Shown here piece after piece: positions 7,798-16,626 of a stretch of 31,778 nt of DNA (positions are counted from its first letter, which is position 1; the number at the start of each line of letters is the position of its first letter). The notes beneath the pieces were generated by a model. It ran no database searches and had not been told where the DNA came from. It saw only the letters and a program-made list of their open reading frames with translations. The stretch is from an uncultured Candidatus Peregrinibacteria bacterium (GTDB lineage Bacteria; Patescibacteriota; Gracilibacteria; Peribacterales; Peribacteraceae). Location: NCBI GenBank assembly GCA_903822115.1, contig CAIJNU010000066.1, positions 1 to 31,778 on the forward strand. Reading direction: 5' to 3'. Both the position numbers and the translations under genes were made by a program.

Positions 7798-10269
7798 CTA
7801 CACGGTTCTTCTTCTCAGGAAATATTGCATTACTTTCACCATCAATAACGAAATCCCCACCGTAAGTATCGGCAAATACGATAAGATTTCCCTTCCGAAG
7901 AAGCCCGACTCCCCATCCGAACCGACTTGAGCGAGATACGGATTTTGAAATCGCGTCGATGACCGAGAAGATGCTCGCGAGCTCTTCGAGGCCCCTGAGT
8001 GAGACTTACGCGAAGATGAGGATTTTCTCGCGCTGCTTGATTTTGAACTGAGCGCTTTTGTTTGCGTGATTTTCTGTATTGATTTTGTACTCTTCGAAGA
8101 AGTTTCACTCGTGAGGAATTCATTCGTCGCACTGGGCGTGAAAGTCTCAGTCCATGCAAAAGTTCCGTCGTCCTTGCGCGCGTAGGAGTAACCGTCCTTC
8201 GCTTTTTCATAGGGAACACTATGCACCAAGAGTCTTCCCGATCCTCCAAGTACTGGAGCGAAGAGACGAACTTCTCCGCTTTCATTGGTAAGCGAGATTT
8301 TCGTCAATGATCGTGAGAGTATAAGGAAGCCCTTTGGAGGAATCTCCAATGCATCGAGTGCAAATGCACTGATCGTTTTCAAACCCGCAGCAAGCTGCCA
8401 CCCGCAGAGCGAAATCTCTTGGTTCGTGAGATTACGCAACTCCACCCACTCCCCTGCCTTGTCATCGCCAAGCGGGTTTGGGAGAAACTCATTGATCAAG
8501 ACACCGCTCGCTGTGTTGGGGATGCAGATAACACTGGAGACGGAAGAAGATGCAGCGGACGAACTCGAGACGCTCTGCGCATTCGCAACGAAGCCGCTCG
8601 TCGCGTACGTCGTCGAAGAATCCGGAAGAACTTCCACTGTCTCCTTCTGTGTCACTGTGCTACCACACGCATTCGTCATGGTTGCGCTCACGGTATAGAC
8701 ACCTACATCTTCATAGGCTTGAGAGGGAGGATTGCAGCTGTCGCTCTCCTTCCCATCCCCAAAGGAGAAAGAGCATTGCATCGGACCGCCAAACCCCCAA
8801 GTGGCATTTGCCACGAAGTTCACCGTCACGTGTCCGATCGCCCTCATCACGCCCGACTGCAAGACAAGCGAAGGATTCCACAGTGGCTGTTCATTCTTCT
8901 CGCCTTCCGTGGGATAGCAGAGTTCGCCAAGAGCTGATGAACTTCCCTGATGAAATCCGAAGCTCACACCTTCCGGAAGGCTCGGATATGAGAGTGTGTC
9001 CCAAACGACACCATCGTGTTTTAGCATCACAGTCCCGCCTCCATGATTGAAAGCGAAATCCGTCTCTACTTTGCGAAATGATAGATACTGTCCCGGGAGA
9101 AGCGCACCAGATCCGGGAATCGAATACTCATGAGAGCCGTACATCAAACTCCATCCACTCAATGGGATCGCACCGCTCCCGGTGTTTGCAATCTCCACGA
9201 AACTCGCCGTATCCGTTCCGGGAGGATCGGGAAAGACTTCCGAGATGCGCAGAGGAGAGATTAAGGATCCCGAGGATACCGACGATTCCGAGGATGATGA
9301 AAATGAACCGCTTCCTGAGCCACTGCTCACACTCTGCGAGCTACTGGAAGATCCGGTTCCTGAGATTGGCTTTGGATAGGGCTTAACTTGAATTCCTATT
9401 CCCGGAGAAATCCTTCCTAAACTCCCGAGAGATTGCAAGATAATATGGAAACCGCTGCCAAACGGCATCCCGAAAATCTCCGCACCGCTCGCATGTGACG
9501 AAAGCAGAATGCTCGCGCTCCCCGAAGGGAGAACCGGATCGAAGCTCAGGCGCTGTGAAGTGATATCAACCGAAACAGGTGTGATCCAATGGAGAACAAG
9601 TGTGAGGAGAGAATTCTCATAGAGCCAAGACCAGAGGAAATTCGTGGCATCGGGGAGTGGCGGAAGCGTGACATCATTGGCGAAACCCGGCGTCCCGAGG
9701 TCCGTTGCTCCTGCGTCAAATCCCCTCCCCTGCGACGCGGTCGTCCAATTTGATTGCAACGTCCCGGGCTGGCGGAGATCGATGCGCTCCATGCTCGCCT
9801 TCGGCCCGCCGGAGGGATTGGCTCCCGCGAAGGGATCACCGGCACCGTCATCCACCTCATCCGTGATGTTTCCACTCGCATCGCGAAGTCGCAGAAGTAA
9901 TTTGCTATTGAGAAGCGACATGGACGTCGTGACGAAGGCGGGCTCCGCGAGCAATCGCGAACTGTCGGCGTGGTAATGGCTCACGATGGCATATTGGCCG
10001 TCACCGATGGATGCGCCCGAACCGAAGTGATAGAGCATCTTCTCCTTCCCCGTGGAATCGAGAGTCGTGAGCGTCCAGTCGCCCAGAGCCGTCGATCCCG
10101 ACGCGGAGTCGAGGCCCGCGATCTCCACCCACTCGTCGGAGGTCGAGAGGCTCGTCCCCATCCACATCACTTCCGAAATCACCGCTTTCGCACAGACTCT
10201 GTCCGCCCCCAGCAAGGGGACGGCGAGGAAGAGACTCAGGAGCCAGCAGAACCAACGACGCATGCGCAT
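7798..10269 (-). CDS. Cell-surface protein with three lamin-tail domains and a PKD-like domain
   Basis: 823 residues. An N-terminal signal peptide (Arg-rich start, hydrophobic core, Ala-Lys-Ala near 27-29) is followed by a lamin-tail (LTD) domain (about 28-195; EVMWMG, DEWVEI and GDWTL motifs), a region to 300, a Ser/Gly linker (303-336), a second LTD (340-440; ISEVFPDPP, FVEIANTG, LSGWSL), a PKD-like domain (478-547; SFGDG and YTVS), a Ser linker, a third LTD (588-716; LINEFLPNP, EWVELRN, LCGWQL), a Ser/Lys/Arg-rich stalk (720-772) and a C-terminal membrane helix (797-816) with an Arg-rich end. It is therefore probably exported and anchored at its C-terminus. LTD and PKD domains are typical of extracellular bacterial adhesins and nuclease-associated proteins; the exact role is unknown. 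TGTAAT lies 9 bases before the ATG. Confidence 0.85.
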   Translation of the reverse strand: MRMRRWFCWLLSLFLAVPLLGADRVCAKAVISEVMWMGTSLSTSDEWVEIAGLDSASGSTALGDWTLTTLDSTGKEKMLYHFGSGASIGDGQYAIVSHYHADSSRLLAEPAFVTTSMSLLNSKLLLRLRDASGNITDEVDDGAGDPFAGANPSGGPKASMERIDLRQPGTLQSNWTTASQGRGFDAGATDLGTPGFANDVTLPPLPDATNFLWSWLYENSLLTLVLHWITPVSVDITSQRLSFDPVLPSGSASILLSSHASGAEIFGMPFGSGFHIILQSLGSLGRISPGIGIQVKPYPKPISGTGSSSSSQSVSSGSGSGSFSSSSESSVSSGSLISPLRISEVFPDPPGTDTASFVEIANTGSGAIPLSGWSLMYGSHEYSIPGSGALLPGQYLSFRKVETDFAFNHGGGTVMLKHDGVVWDTLSYPSLPEGVSFGFHQGSSSALGELCYPTEGEKNEQPLWNPSLVLQSGVMRAIGHVTVNFVANATWGFGGPMQCSFSFGDGKESDSCNPPSQAYEDVGVYTVSATMTNACGSTVTQKETVEVLPDSSTTYATSGFVANAQSVSSSSAASSSVSSVICIPNTASGVLINEFLPNPLGDDKAGEWVELRNLTNQEISLCGWQLAAGLKTISAFALDALEIPPKGFLILSRSLTKISLTNESGEVRLFAPVLGGSGRLLVHSVPYEKAKDGYSYARKDDGTFAWTETFTPSATNEFLTSETSSKSTKSIQKITQTKALSSKSSSARKSSSSRKSHSGASKSSRASSRSSTRFQNPYLAQVGSDGESGFFGREILSYLPILTVGISLLMVKVMQYFLRRRTV

Positions 10270-10278
10270 GACCCGAGA

Positions 10279-10284
10279 ATTACA
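10279..10284 (-). promoter_or_regulatory. -10 element of the lamin-tail gene
   Basis: TGTAAT on the minus strand, 9 bases before the ATG at 10269. No clear -35 box. Confidence 0.5.
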
Positions 10285-10590
10285 TTCGCCGTGCGCGCGT
10301 TCGAGTGGGCGCGAACACTCTCGTGCGCATGGCGACGGACATTTGGCCTCACGCTGAGTCGAAATCCGCGTTCCTTCGTATCACGGAACCCACCTTCACC
10401 GTTGAACATGTCTCATGGCTTTCGAGAGCCAAGAATCCACATTTCCTCGCGCGGACAGATTCGTGGGTGTACACTCGCGCTACCCCATTCCCTTTGACTC
10501 AATTTTCTTCCGATTTCCCGTGTCGATTCACACAGTCCGTCTTCGGCTAGAGAGAACATCCTGAGTCACAGGAGGAATGGCAGGCTTCCC
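10285..10590. other. Non-coding spacer between divergent genes
   Basis: About 300 bases upstream of both the lamin-tail gene and rny. No convincing ORF: one plus-strand 81-codon frame starts with GTG and has no promoter or start signal near it. I see a TACACT near 10470 but no start codon suitably placed after it. A GGAGGA at 10571-10576 directly abuts an ATG at 10577 and is too close to act as a Shine-Dalgarno sequence for it. Confidence 0.5.
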
Positions 10591-10612
10591 TATTCCCTGC
10601 CCCTCATGTTTT

Positions 10613-12169
10613 ATGGAAATCATCACCTTTGCCGCGCTGCTCGGATGCGGCCTCGTCCTTGGTCTGATCATCGGTTGGTTCTGGTTTGCAAAGGGTGAGA
10701 AAATCTCCTCTTCCCTGCAAGCGAAGATAAACGAACAGGAACGAAATCTCACGAAGCTCGAAGCCAGATTGACGGAAACGAAAAGCGAAATTAAATCCGC
10801 GGAATTGGAAGCGAAAGCGGCCGCCAAGGAAATCTTGAGCGAGGCGCGCGTGCATGCGACGGAAATGGAAGCGAAGATCGAGAAGGAGCAGGGTCGCATC
10901 GAGGAGAAAGAAAAGACGCTCGATGAGAAAGCGAAGGAGGTCGAACGTCAGCGAGGTGTTCTCTCGAAGCAAATGGAGGAAGTGACGGCGACGAAACAGG
11001 AACTCGCCGAGGCGAGTCAGAAGCATCGGGAGGCGCTGGAGAAGGTCGCGAAGCTCACCGGACCGGAGGCGAAGGAAATCCTCCTCAAGGAATACGAGAA
11101 GGAATACTCGGAATTCTTCGCGAAGCAAATCAAGCTCAAGCATCAGGAAATGGAGAGCGAGTACGAGGAGAAGGCGAAGAACCTGATGGCCGAAGCCATG
11201 CAGCGCTTCGCATCGGAAGTGGCGAGCGAATCGACGGCGACCGTCGTGCAACTCCCCTCGGATGACATCAAGGGGAAGATTATCGGGAAGGAAGGACGCA
11301 ACATCACGGCCTTCGAAGCGGCCACGGGCGTCGATGTGATCATCGACGACACACCCGGCGCGATCGTCCTCTCGGGTTTCGATCTCGTCCGCCGCTACGT
11401 CGCGAAGCTCTCGATGGAGAAATTGATTCAGGACGGACGCATCCAACCCGCGCGCATCGAAGAAGTCGTCACGAAAGTGAAGGAACAGGTGGGGAAGATG
11501 ATGCTCGAGTTCGGCAAGCGCGCCACCGAGGAGCTCGGCATCGCCGGCTACCCGCAGGATCTCCTCAAGATCATCGGGCGACTGCGCTTCCGCACCAGCT
11601 ACGGACAGAACGTGCTCAAGCACTCCGTGGAAATGGCGAATATCGGACGCATGCTCGCGGAGGAAATCGGCGCGGATGTGCAGACGGTCGTCGAAGGTTG
11701 TCTCCTGCATGACATCGGCAAAGCGCTCGACCACGAGGTGACGGGCACGCACGTCGAGATCGGCGTGGAGATCTGCAAGCGCTTCAAAGTACGGCCGGAA
11801 GTGATCCACTGCGTGGCGGCTCACCACGAGGACACGCCGATCGCCTCACCCGAGGCGTTTGTCGTCGCAGCCGCGGATGCGATCTCCGGAGCGAGGCCGG
11901 GTGCGAGAAAGGAATCGATCGAAGAGTACTTCAAGCGTCTCAAGGCGCTGGAGGAAGTGGCAAAATCCTTCGAGGGCGTCTCACGAGCCTTCGCCGTTTC
12001 CGCCGGTCGCGAAATCCGCATCTACGTCGATACGCAGAAAATCGATGACCTCGGTCAGCAGAAGCTCGCCAAGGACATCGCGAAGAAAGTGGAAGAGGAA
12101 CTGACGTATCCGGGGGTGATCAAGGTGAATGTGATTCGGGAGAGGAGAATTGAGGAGATGGCGAAGTAG
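10613..12169 (+). CDS. rny: Ribonuclease Y
   Basis: 518 residues, the usual size. RNase Y is a membrane-anchored endoribonuclease that starts mRNA decay. Visible order: N-terminal membrane helix (residues 3-26), long Glu/Lys coiled coil (about 30-190), KH domain (about 205-265; GKIIGKEGRN with the GxxG loop), HD domain with His337, His366-Asp367 and downstream His/Asp residues (about 335-430), and a conserved C-terminal region. I chose ATG at 10613 because it starts the membrane helix; the frame is open to an ATG at 10577, but those 12 residues (Pro/Cys-rich) are unlike the family. A pyrimidine-rich stretch and no Shine-Dalgarno precede the start; TATTCC at 10591 could be a -10. A terminator follows. 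Confidence 0.95.
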   Translation: MEIITFAALLGCGLVLGLIIGWFWFAKGEKISSSLQAKINEQERNLTKLEARLTETKSEIKSAELEAKAAAKEILSEARVHATEMEAKIEKEQGRIEEKEKTLDEKAKEVERQRGVLSKQMEEVTATKQELAEASQKHREALEKVAKLTGPEAKEILLKEYEKEYSEFFAKQIKLKHQEMESEYEEKAKNLMAEAMQRFASEVASESTATVVQLPSDDIKGKIIGKEGRNITAFEAATGVDVIIDDTPGAIVLSGFDLVRRYVAKLSMEKLIQDGRIQPARIEEVVTKVKEQVGKMMLEFGKRATEELGIAGYPQDLLKIIGRLRFRTSYGQNVLKHSVEMANIGRMLAEEIGADVQTVVEGCLLHDIGKALDHEVTGTHVEIGVEICKRFKVRPEVIHCVAAHHEDTPIASPEAFVVAAADAISGARPGARKESIEEYFKRLKALEEVAKSFEGVSRAFAVSAGREIRIYVDTQKIDDLGQQKLAKDIAKKVEEELTYPGVIKVNVIRERRIEEMAK

Positions 12170-12193
12170 AGAAAGACGAAGCAATCAGGGAAT

Positions 12194-12225
12194 ACAAGGA
12201 TGGCAAGGACATCCTTGTTTTCTTT
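12194..12225 (+). terminator. Rho-independent terminator after rny
   Basis: A 9-bp perfect stem (ACAAGGATG with CATCCTTGT), 7-base loop, followed by TTTCTTT. The T-rich tail is on the plus strand only, so it serves rny and not the convergent mutY. Confidence 0.8.
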
Positions 12226-12238
12226 ATATTCTCCTTCT

Positions 12239-13186
12239 TCACCCCAACACAAACCTCCCCCTCTTCTCTTTGATCAGAGAATCGCTCACGAGCTTCTCCA
12301 AAATTCCTCGCAGCCATCCCCCGTGCTCCTTCGCATCCCAATCGATACAGACATGCGCGCCAATGTCGGCGAGCGTGGAGCGTTTCGGAGTGCGACGAAG
12401 ATATTCGACGATGCGTCCGCGGATGATGCGATTGGGAACGAAGCGACCGGCAATCTCGCGCCCGGGTTCGCGAGAGAGCGGTAAGCGGAGAGCGGAGAGC
12501 GGTGAGCGAACTTTAAAAGCGGCTTTGCACATTTTTTTGAGAGGACAAACGTTGCACTTGGGACTCCGCTTCGTGCAAACAAGTGAACCGAAATCCATCA
12601 GCGCCGCATGCCAATGACGCGTCTCTCCCCCCTCCTCCAAAACTTCCGTGGCCGTCTTCAACAGTGCCTTGTCGTCCATCCTCCACGTCCCATCCCTCTT
12701 CTCCGCGCCGAAAAAGACGCGATGGATAATGCGGCGGATGTTCGTGTCGAGGCAGGGCGTAGGGAGATCGAAGGCGAAGTTTCTGATCGCGGCGGCGGTG
12801 TATGCTCCGATGCCCTTGATGGCGAGGAGGTCTTCCATTTTTTTGGGGAAGACACCGTGAAATTCCTGAACAATTTTTTTCGCCGCATCACGCAGTCTCA
12901 GTGCCCGGGAGTTGTAGCCCATCCCCTGCCACGCAAGAATCACCTCTCGATTCGAAGCCTTCGCCAGTACGTCGACGGAAGGAAACTCGCGCAGAAATCT
13001 TTTGAAGATCACCTCCACGCGCGCCACCTGGGTCTGCTGGAGCATGACTTCGGAAACCAATATGAGATACGCGCGCTGCGTATCGTCCGCCATCTTCAAA
13101 TCGCGCCAAGGGAGACTGCGTTTATGCCTTGTGAACCAGTGTTCTAGGTGTTCCGTGAAGACGGAGAACTGCTGACGTGAACGCAC
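12239..13186 (-). CDS. mutY: A/G-specific adenine glycosylase, short form
   Basis: 315 residues from a GTG start. MutY removes adenine mispaired with 8-oxoguanine or guanine. Numbering from GTG: catalytic Glu46 in SEVMLQQT, helix-hairpin-helix AIKGIGAYTA (about 122-132), catalytic Asp147 in CLDTNIRRI, and the [4Fe-4S] ligands Cys204-x6-Cys211-x2-Cys214-x5-Cys220. The usual C-terminal MutT-like domain that reads 8-oxoguanine appears absent; instead about 70 residues resembling a small winged helix end the protein. An open frame extends to an ATG at 13255, but GTG at 13186 is 6 bases after TACCAT, the arrangement seen at gmk. A run of 7-bp GAGCGGA-like repeats lies in the linker after the cluster (12470-12505). 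Confidence 0.9.
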   Translation of the reverse strand: MRSRQQFSVFTEHLEHWFTRHKRSLPWRDLKMADDTQRAYLILVSEVMLQQTQVARVEVIFKRFLREFPSVDVLAKASNREVILAWQGMGYNSRALRLRDAAKKIVQEFHGVFPKKMEDLLAIKGIGAYTAAAIRNFAFDLPTPCLDTNIRRIIHRVFFGAEKRDGTWRMDDKALLKTATEVLEEGGETRHWHAALMDFGSLVCTKRSPKCNVCPLKKMCKAAFKVRSPLSALRLPLSREPGREIAGRFVPNRIIRGRIVEYLRRTPKRSTLADIGAHVCIDWDAKEHGGWLRGILEKLVSDSLIKEKRGRFVLG

Positions 13187-13192
13187 GGAAAC

Positions 13193-13198
13193 ATGGTA
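13193..13198 (-). promoter_or_regulatory. -10 element of mutY
   Basis: TACCAT on the minus strand, exactly 6 bases before the GTG start at 13186. No strong -35 box. Confidence 0.5.
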
Positions 13199-13349
13199 GC
13201 AAATGCCTCGGGGGGTAAGTCTAAATTTGGCGCAAAAAGAGGATTCCGACCCCACAAGCTCACTCCCCTCTCAAAAAGTGAATTTTGGCTTCCAATAAAC
13301 GAAAACATTTCGGGGAGGAGCGCCACTTCCCTTCCGGAATCGATCTCTC

Positions 13350-13355
13350 TATACT
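13350..13355 (+). promoter_or_regulatory. -10 element of the PHP gene
   Basis: TATACT, 14 bases before the ATG at 13370. Predicted leader about 7 bases. The -35 region is weak. Confidence 0.55.
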
Positions 13356-13369
13356 CTCGCATCGGTTCT

Positions 13370-14248
13370 ATGAAGGTCGACTATCACCTCCATCCCAATC
13401 TTCAAGGCGAGCATGCATCCAGACGCCTGAGGGCAATATGGAGAGCGCTTTCCAAAAAGCACATCGACGCCATCATCTGTTCGGAGCACACCTTTAAGGA
13501 TGCGCCCGGCGCTTACCGTGCCCTGACGGCTGCGAGACCGGAGGGTGACAAGACGCACGTATTTCCGGGTGCGGAGCTCGTCGCGAAGGACTGCCATGGT
13601 ATCGATATCATCGCCTTCGCCGAACACGATTGGTATGACGAACATCCCCGCCTCCTCGAACCTTACGCGATGACACTGAGAGAGATGCTGAGTTATCTGC
13701 GCAACAGCGACCTTCACTACTTCATCCCTCATCCCCTCATCGTCAGCTCAACGTTGCGCAAGCTCTATCCAACCGAAGAGGAGATGCAGGAATTCCTAAG
13801 CACAGTGCCCGCGTTCGAGGCGTTCAACGCGTCCTTCCTCCTCCTCGAACACCTGTTCCAGTACCCCGCCCTGCGCCCGCTCCTCAAGCGCTTCCGCCAT
13901 CGTCTGCGTGCCGGAGCAAGCGTGGATCTGAGTCGCTACCAGAAACCCAACCACAACTTCATCGCCGTGGGATCGGACGCGCACCATCCTTGGGAAATCG
14001 GCTTCTGCCTGGAGATCCCGGGCAACGAAACGGAGAACCGTCACAGCGTCTTCGAGAAACTCACGACCAATACCGTCATCAACACCCTGCACTTCCCCCG
14101 TTTCAATTGGACCGTTCCGCGCCTCATCGCCATGGGATGGACGACGATGTGCGAGGGGTTGATGCGCCGAGAATTGCGCCGGGAACTGGAAACCGAGCCG
14201 TTTGCGATCGAGGAAGGACTCTCGCTCAATGTGGAAGTTTCCTCCTGA
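13370..14248 (+). CDS. PHP-domain metal-dependent phosphoesterase
   Basis: 292 residues. The PHP fold is a metal-dependent phosphoesterase. Visible ligand motifs: His6-x-His8 near the N-terminus (DYHLHP), Glu-His 39-40 (SEHT), Glu69 (PGAEL), His121 (IPHP) and Asp203-x-His205 (GSDAHH). This is a full PHP ligand set, so an active enzyme is likely; the substrate (nucleotide, histidinol phosphate or other phosphoester) cannot be told. No signal peptide. The open frame reaches back to 13193, but the TATACT at 13350 and the family N-terminus support the ATG at 13370. It is divergent from mutY and lies just upstream of the tuf promoter. Confidence 0.8.
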   Translation: MKVDYHLHPNLQGEHASRRLRAIWRALSKKHIDAIICSEHTFKDAPGAYRALTAARPEGDKTHVFPGAELVAKDCHGIDIIAFAEHDWYDEHPRLLEPYAMTLREMLSYLRNSDLHYFIPHPLIVSSTLRKLYPTEEEMQEFLSTVPAFEAFNASFLLLEHLFQYPALRPLLKRFRHRLRAGASVDLSRYQKPNHNFIAVGSDAHHPWEIGFCLEIPGNETENRHSVFEKLTTNTVINTLHFPRFNWTVPRLIAMGWTTMCEGLMRRELRRELETEPFAIEEGLSLNVEVSS

Positions 14249-14303
14249 CAAAACTGCTTTGGGTCGCACGTCCTTGTATCTTCATCAATTTCGCGATCTG
14301 CTG

Positions 14304-14333
14304 TTGACGACCATGAGGTTTGTTCCCTAGACT
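14304..14333 (+). promoter_or_regulatory. tuf promoter
   Basis: TTGACG (14304-14309), an 18-base spacer, and TAGACT (14328-14333). The expected start near 14340 gives a leader of about 55 bases, the only clearly long leader among units with an identified promoter. Confidence 0.7.
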
Positions 14334-14347
14334 GCCTGCGCTCTTAA

Positions 14348-14373
14348 TGAGGCTGTGTCTTTGTCACACCTCA
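14348..14373 (+). promoter_or_regulatory. Hairpin in the tuf leader
   Basis: TGAGG-c-TGTG pairs with CACA-CCTCA around a 7-base loop: 9 base pairs with one bulged C. It is followed by a pyrimidine-rich tract to the ATG instead of a Shine-Dalgarno. It could affect stability or translation of tuf mRNA. Confidence 0.6.
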
Positions 14374-14395
14374 GTTCCCTTTTCCCTCCTTTTGT

Positions 14396-15577
<1,182 letters not shown>

Positions 15578-15582
15578 TTTTC

Positions 15583-15597
15583 GGGGGTTTCTCCCCC
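15583..15597 (+). other. Small G/C hairpin between tuf and rpsJ
   Basis: GGGGG, a five-base TTTCT loop and CCCCC directly after the tuf stop, followed by a C/T-rich tract without a long T run. It may lower read-through or mark an mRNA end; it is not a canonical terminator. Confidence 0.4.
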
Positions 15598-15618
15598 CTT
15601 CCTTCCGCTCTTTCTCCC

Positions 15619-16092
15619 ATGAGTCCCGCCGCCAAGAAATCTTCCAAAAAACCGTCCGCGAAAGTCGCTTCCAAGCCTGCGAAGCCGGCTGCAAAGGAAG
15701 AAATCAAGGCGGCATCTCATGCGAGGCCAAAAGCGGGAGCCACAGCTGTCGCCGCGAAGCCGGACGTCGTGAAGAAGGAACCGAAAGTTTCGGTGATCCG
15801 CATCCGTCTCTCCGCTTTCGATCACACCGTTCTCGATGAAGCGGCAATGAAGATCGTGGAGACCGCGGAGCGTTCGGGCGCCATCGTTCACGGCCCCATC
15901 CCGCTCCCCACCCAGATCCGCAAGTTCACCGTGAACCGATCGACTTTCAAGCACAAGGATGCGCGCGACCAGTTCGAGATGCGCACGCACCGCCGACTCA
16001 TCGACCTCTCCGAGACGACTTTTAAGACCGTCGAGAGCCTCCAATCGTTGAGTCTCCCGAGCGGTGTTGACATCGAGATCAAGATGGGATGA
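15619..16092 (+). CDS. rpsJ: 30S ribosomal protein S10 with long N-terminal extension
   Basis: 157 residues against about 102 for typical S10. Residues from about 56 match S10 (IRIRLSAFDH, GPIPLPT, FTVNRS, FEMRTHRRLIDL). The first 55 residues are Lys/Ala/Pro-rich, resembling disordered tails of other nucleic-acid-binding proteins. S10 is a 30S head protein and, as NusE, pairs with NusB in antitermination; nusB lies about 2 kb away. There is no promoter signal near the ATG, so it is probably co-transcribed with tuf. An internal GTG at residue 51 would give a normal-length protein and is the alternative start. The S10-operon ribosomal genes do not follow. Confidence 0.93.
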   Translation: MSPAAKKSSKKPSAKVASKPAKPAAKEEIKAASHARPKAGATAVAAKPDVVKKEPKVSVIRIRLSAFDHTVLDEAAMKIVETAERSGAIVHGPIPLPTQIRKFTVNRSTFKHKDARDQFEMRTHRRLIDLSETTFKTVESLQSLSLPSGVDIEIKMG

Positions 16093-16096
16093 CAAT
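16067..16096 (+). promoter_or_regulatory. Promoter inside the end of rpsJ for the 84-residue ORF
   Basis: TTGACA (16067-16072), an 18-base spacer, GACAAT (16091-16096), then 8 bases to an ATG. It fits the leaderless layout seen elsewhere, with one mismatch in the -10. Confidence 0.55.
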
Positions 16097-16104
16097 CATT
16101 CCCA

Positions 16105-16359
16105 ATGGTTTCCTGCCTCGTCCACGATAGAACAGCAATGGAGCGATTCTATGATGATGATGCTCCAGACACTACTGAAGCCCTCACTAGCCTAGGATTT
16201 AGACCGACATTATCGGCCCATGGGCCGATGATCGATGTGGCTAGTGCAGATATCGAGGAAGTTCGTGTTGCTATCGGAAGGCTCGGAATGTCACTGCAAA
16301 TTTTCGATAGCAATCGGAGCGATCGAAGAAAAGACCCGATGGTGCGCGGATCCTACTGA
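16105..16359 (+). CDS. Small uncharacterised protein, 84 residues
   Basis: An ORF starting 12 bases after the rpsJ stop. Acidic N-terminal half with a run of four Asp-type residues, a hydrophobic middle and an Arg/Asp-rich C-terminus. No recognised family. The region around 46-68 (ADIEEVRVAIGRLG followed by LQIFDSN) could be a helix-strand unit. Support comes mainly from the promoter 8 bases upstream. An internal ATG at 16138 is an alternative. Codon use is less G/C-biased than in rpsJ. Convergent to rnc. Confidence 0.5.
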   Translation: MVSCLVHDRTAMERFYDDDAPDTTEALTSLGFRPTLSAHGPMIDVASADIEEVRVAIGRLGMSLQIFDSNRSDRRKDPMVRGSY

Positions 16360-16504
16360 AAGCTTTTTTGCCCTCTTACAAACAACCAACACTCACATAG
16401 CCGGAGCGCGCAACACGGGATGGAATAGCAAGAAGAGGAAGAGATTTTCTCGAGAAACCATTGAAGAAGAGATCGCTGGAAGACGAAGCATTGTTGCGCG
16501 TGCC

Positions 16505-16520
16505 TGCCTGCCGGCAGGCA
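16505..16520. repeat. Perfect 16-bp G/C palindrome, possible dispersed repeat
   Basis: TGCCTGCCGGCAGGCA lies in the spacer between the 84-residue ORF and rnc. Sequences of this CCTGCC/GGCAGG type occur, as far as I recall, as short dispersed palindromes in CPR genomes; copy number here cannot be checked. Confidence 0.6.
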
Positions 16521-16529
16521 CTTTCTTTC

Positions 16530-16562
16530 CGCCTTTCTTTCTTGCTCTGAGAAAGAAAGGCG
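16530..16562. terminator. 13-bp perfect stem-loop in the convergent spacer
   Basis: CGCCTTTCTTTCT and its exact complement flank a 7-base loop. It lies downstream of both the 84-residue ORF (plus) and rnc (minus). No long T run follows on either strand, so it may stop transcription imperfectly or protect 3' ends. The rest of 16360-16626 shows no gene. Confidence 0.5.
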
Positions 16563-16626
16563 AAACCCTCGCGCCTGACAAGGAAAAAGCGAATCTTTGG
16601 AAAATAAAGGCGATGTCTCTCATGAA

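Noticed and set aside
10571..10580. GGAGGA directly before an ATG as a start for rny
   Set aside because: No spacing between the motif and the ATG, and the added residues do not fit the RNase Y N-terminus.
10604..11827. 407-codon minus-strand ORF opposite rny
   Set aside because: Shadow of rny: Leu/Arg/His-rich with no motifs, fully within a clearly recognised gene.
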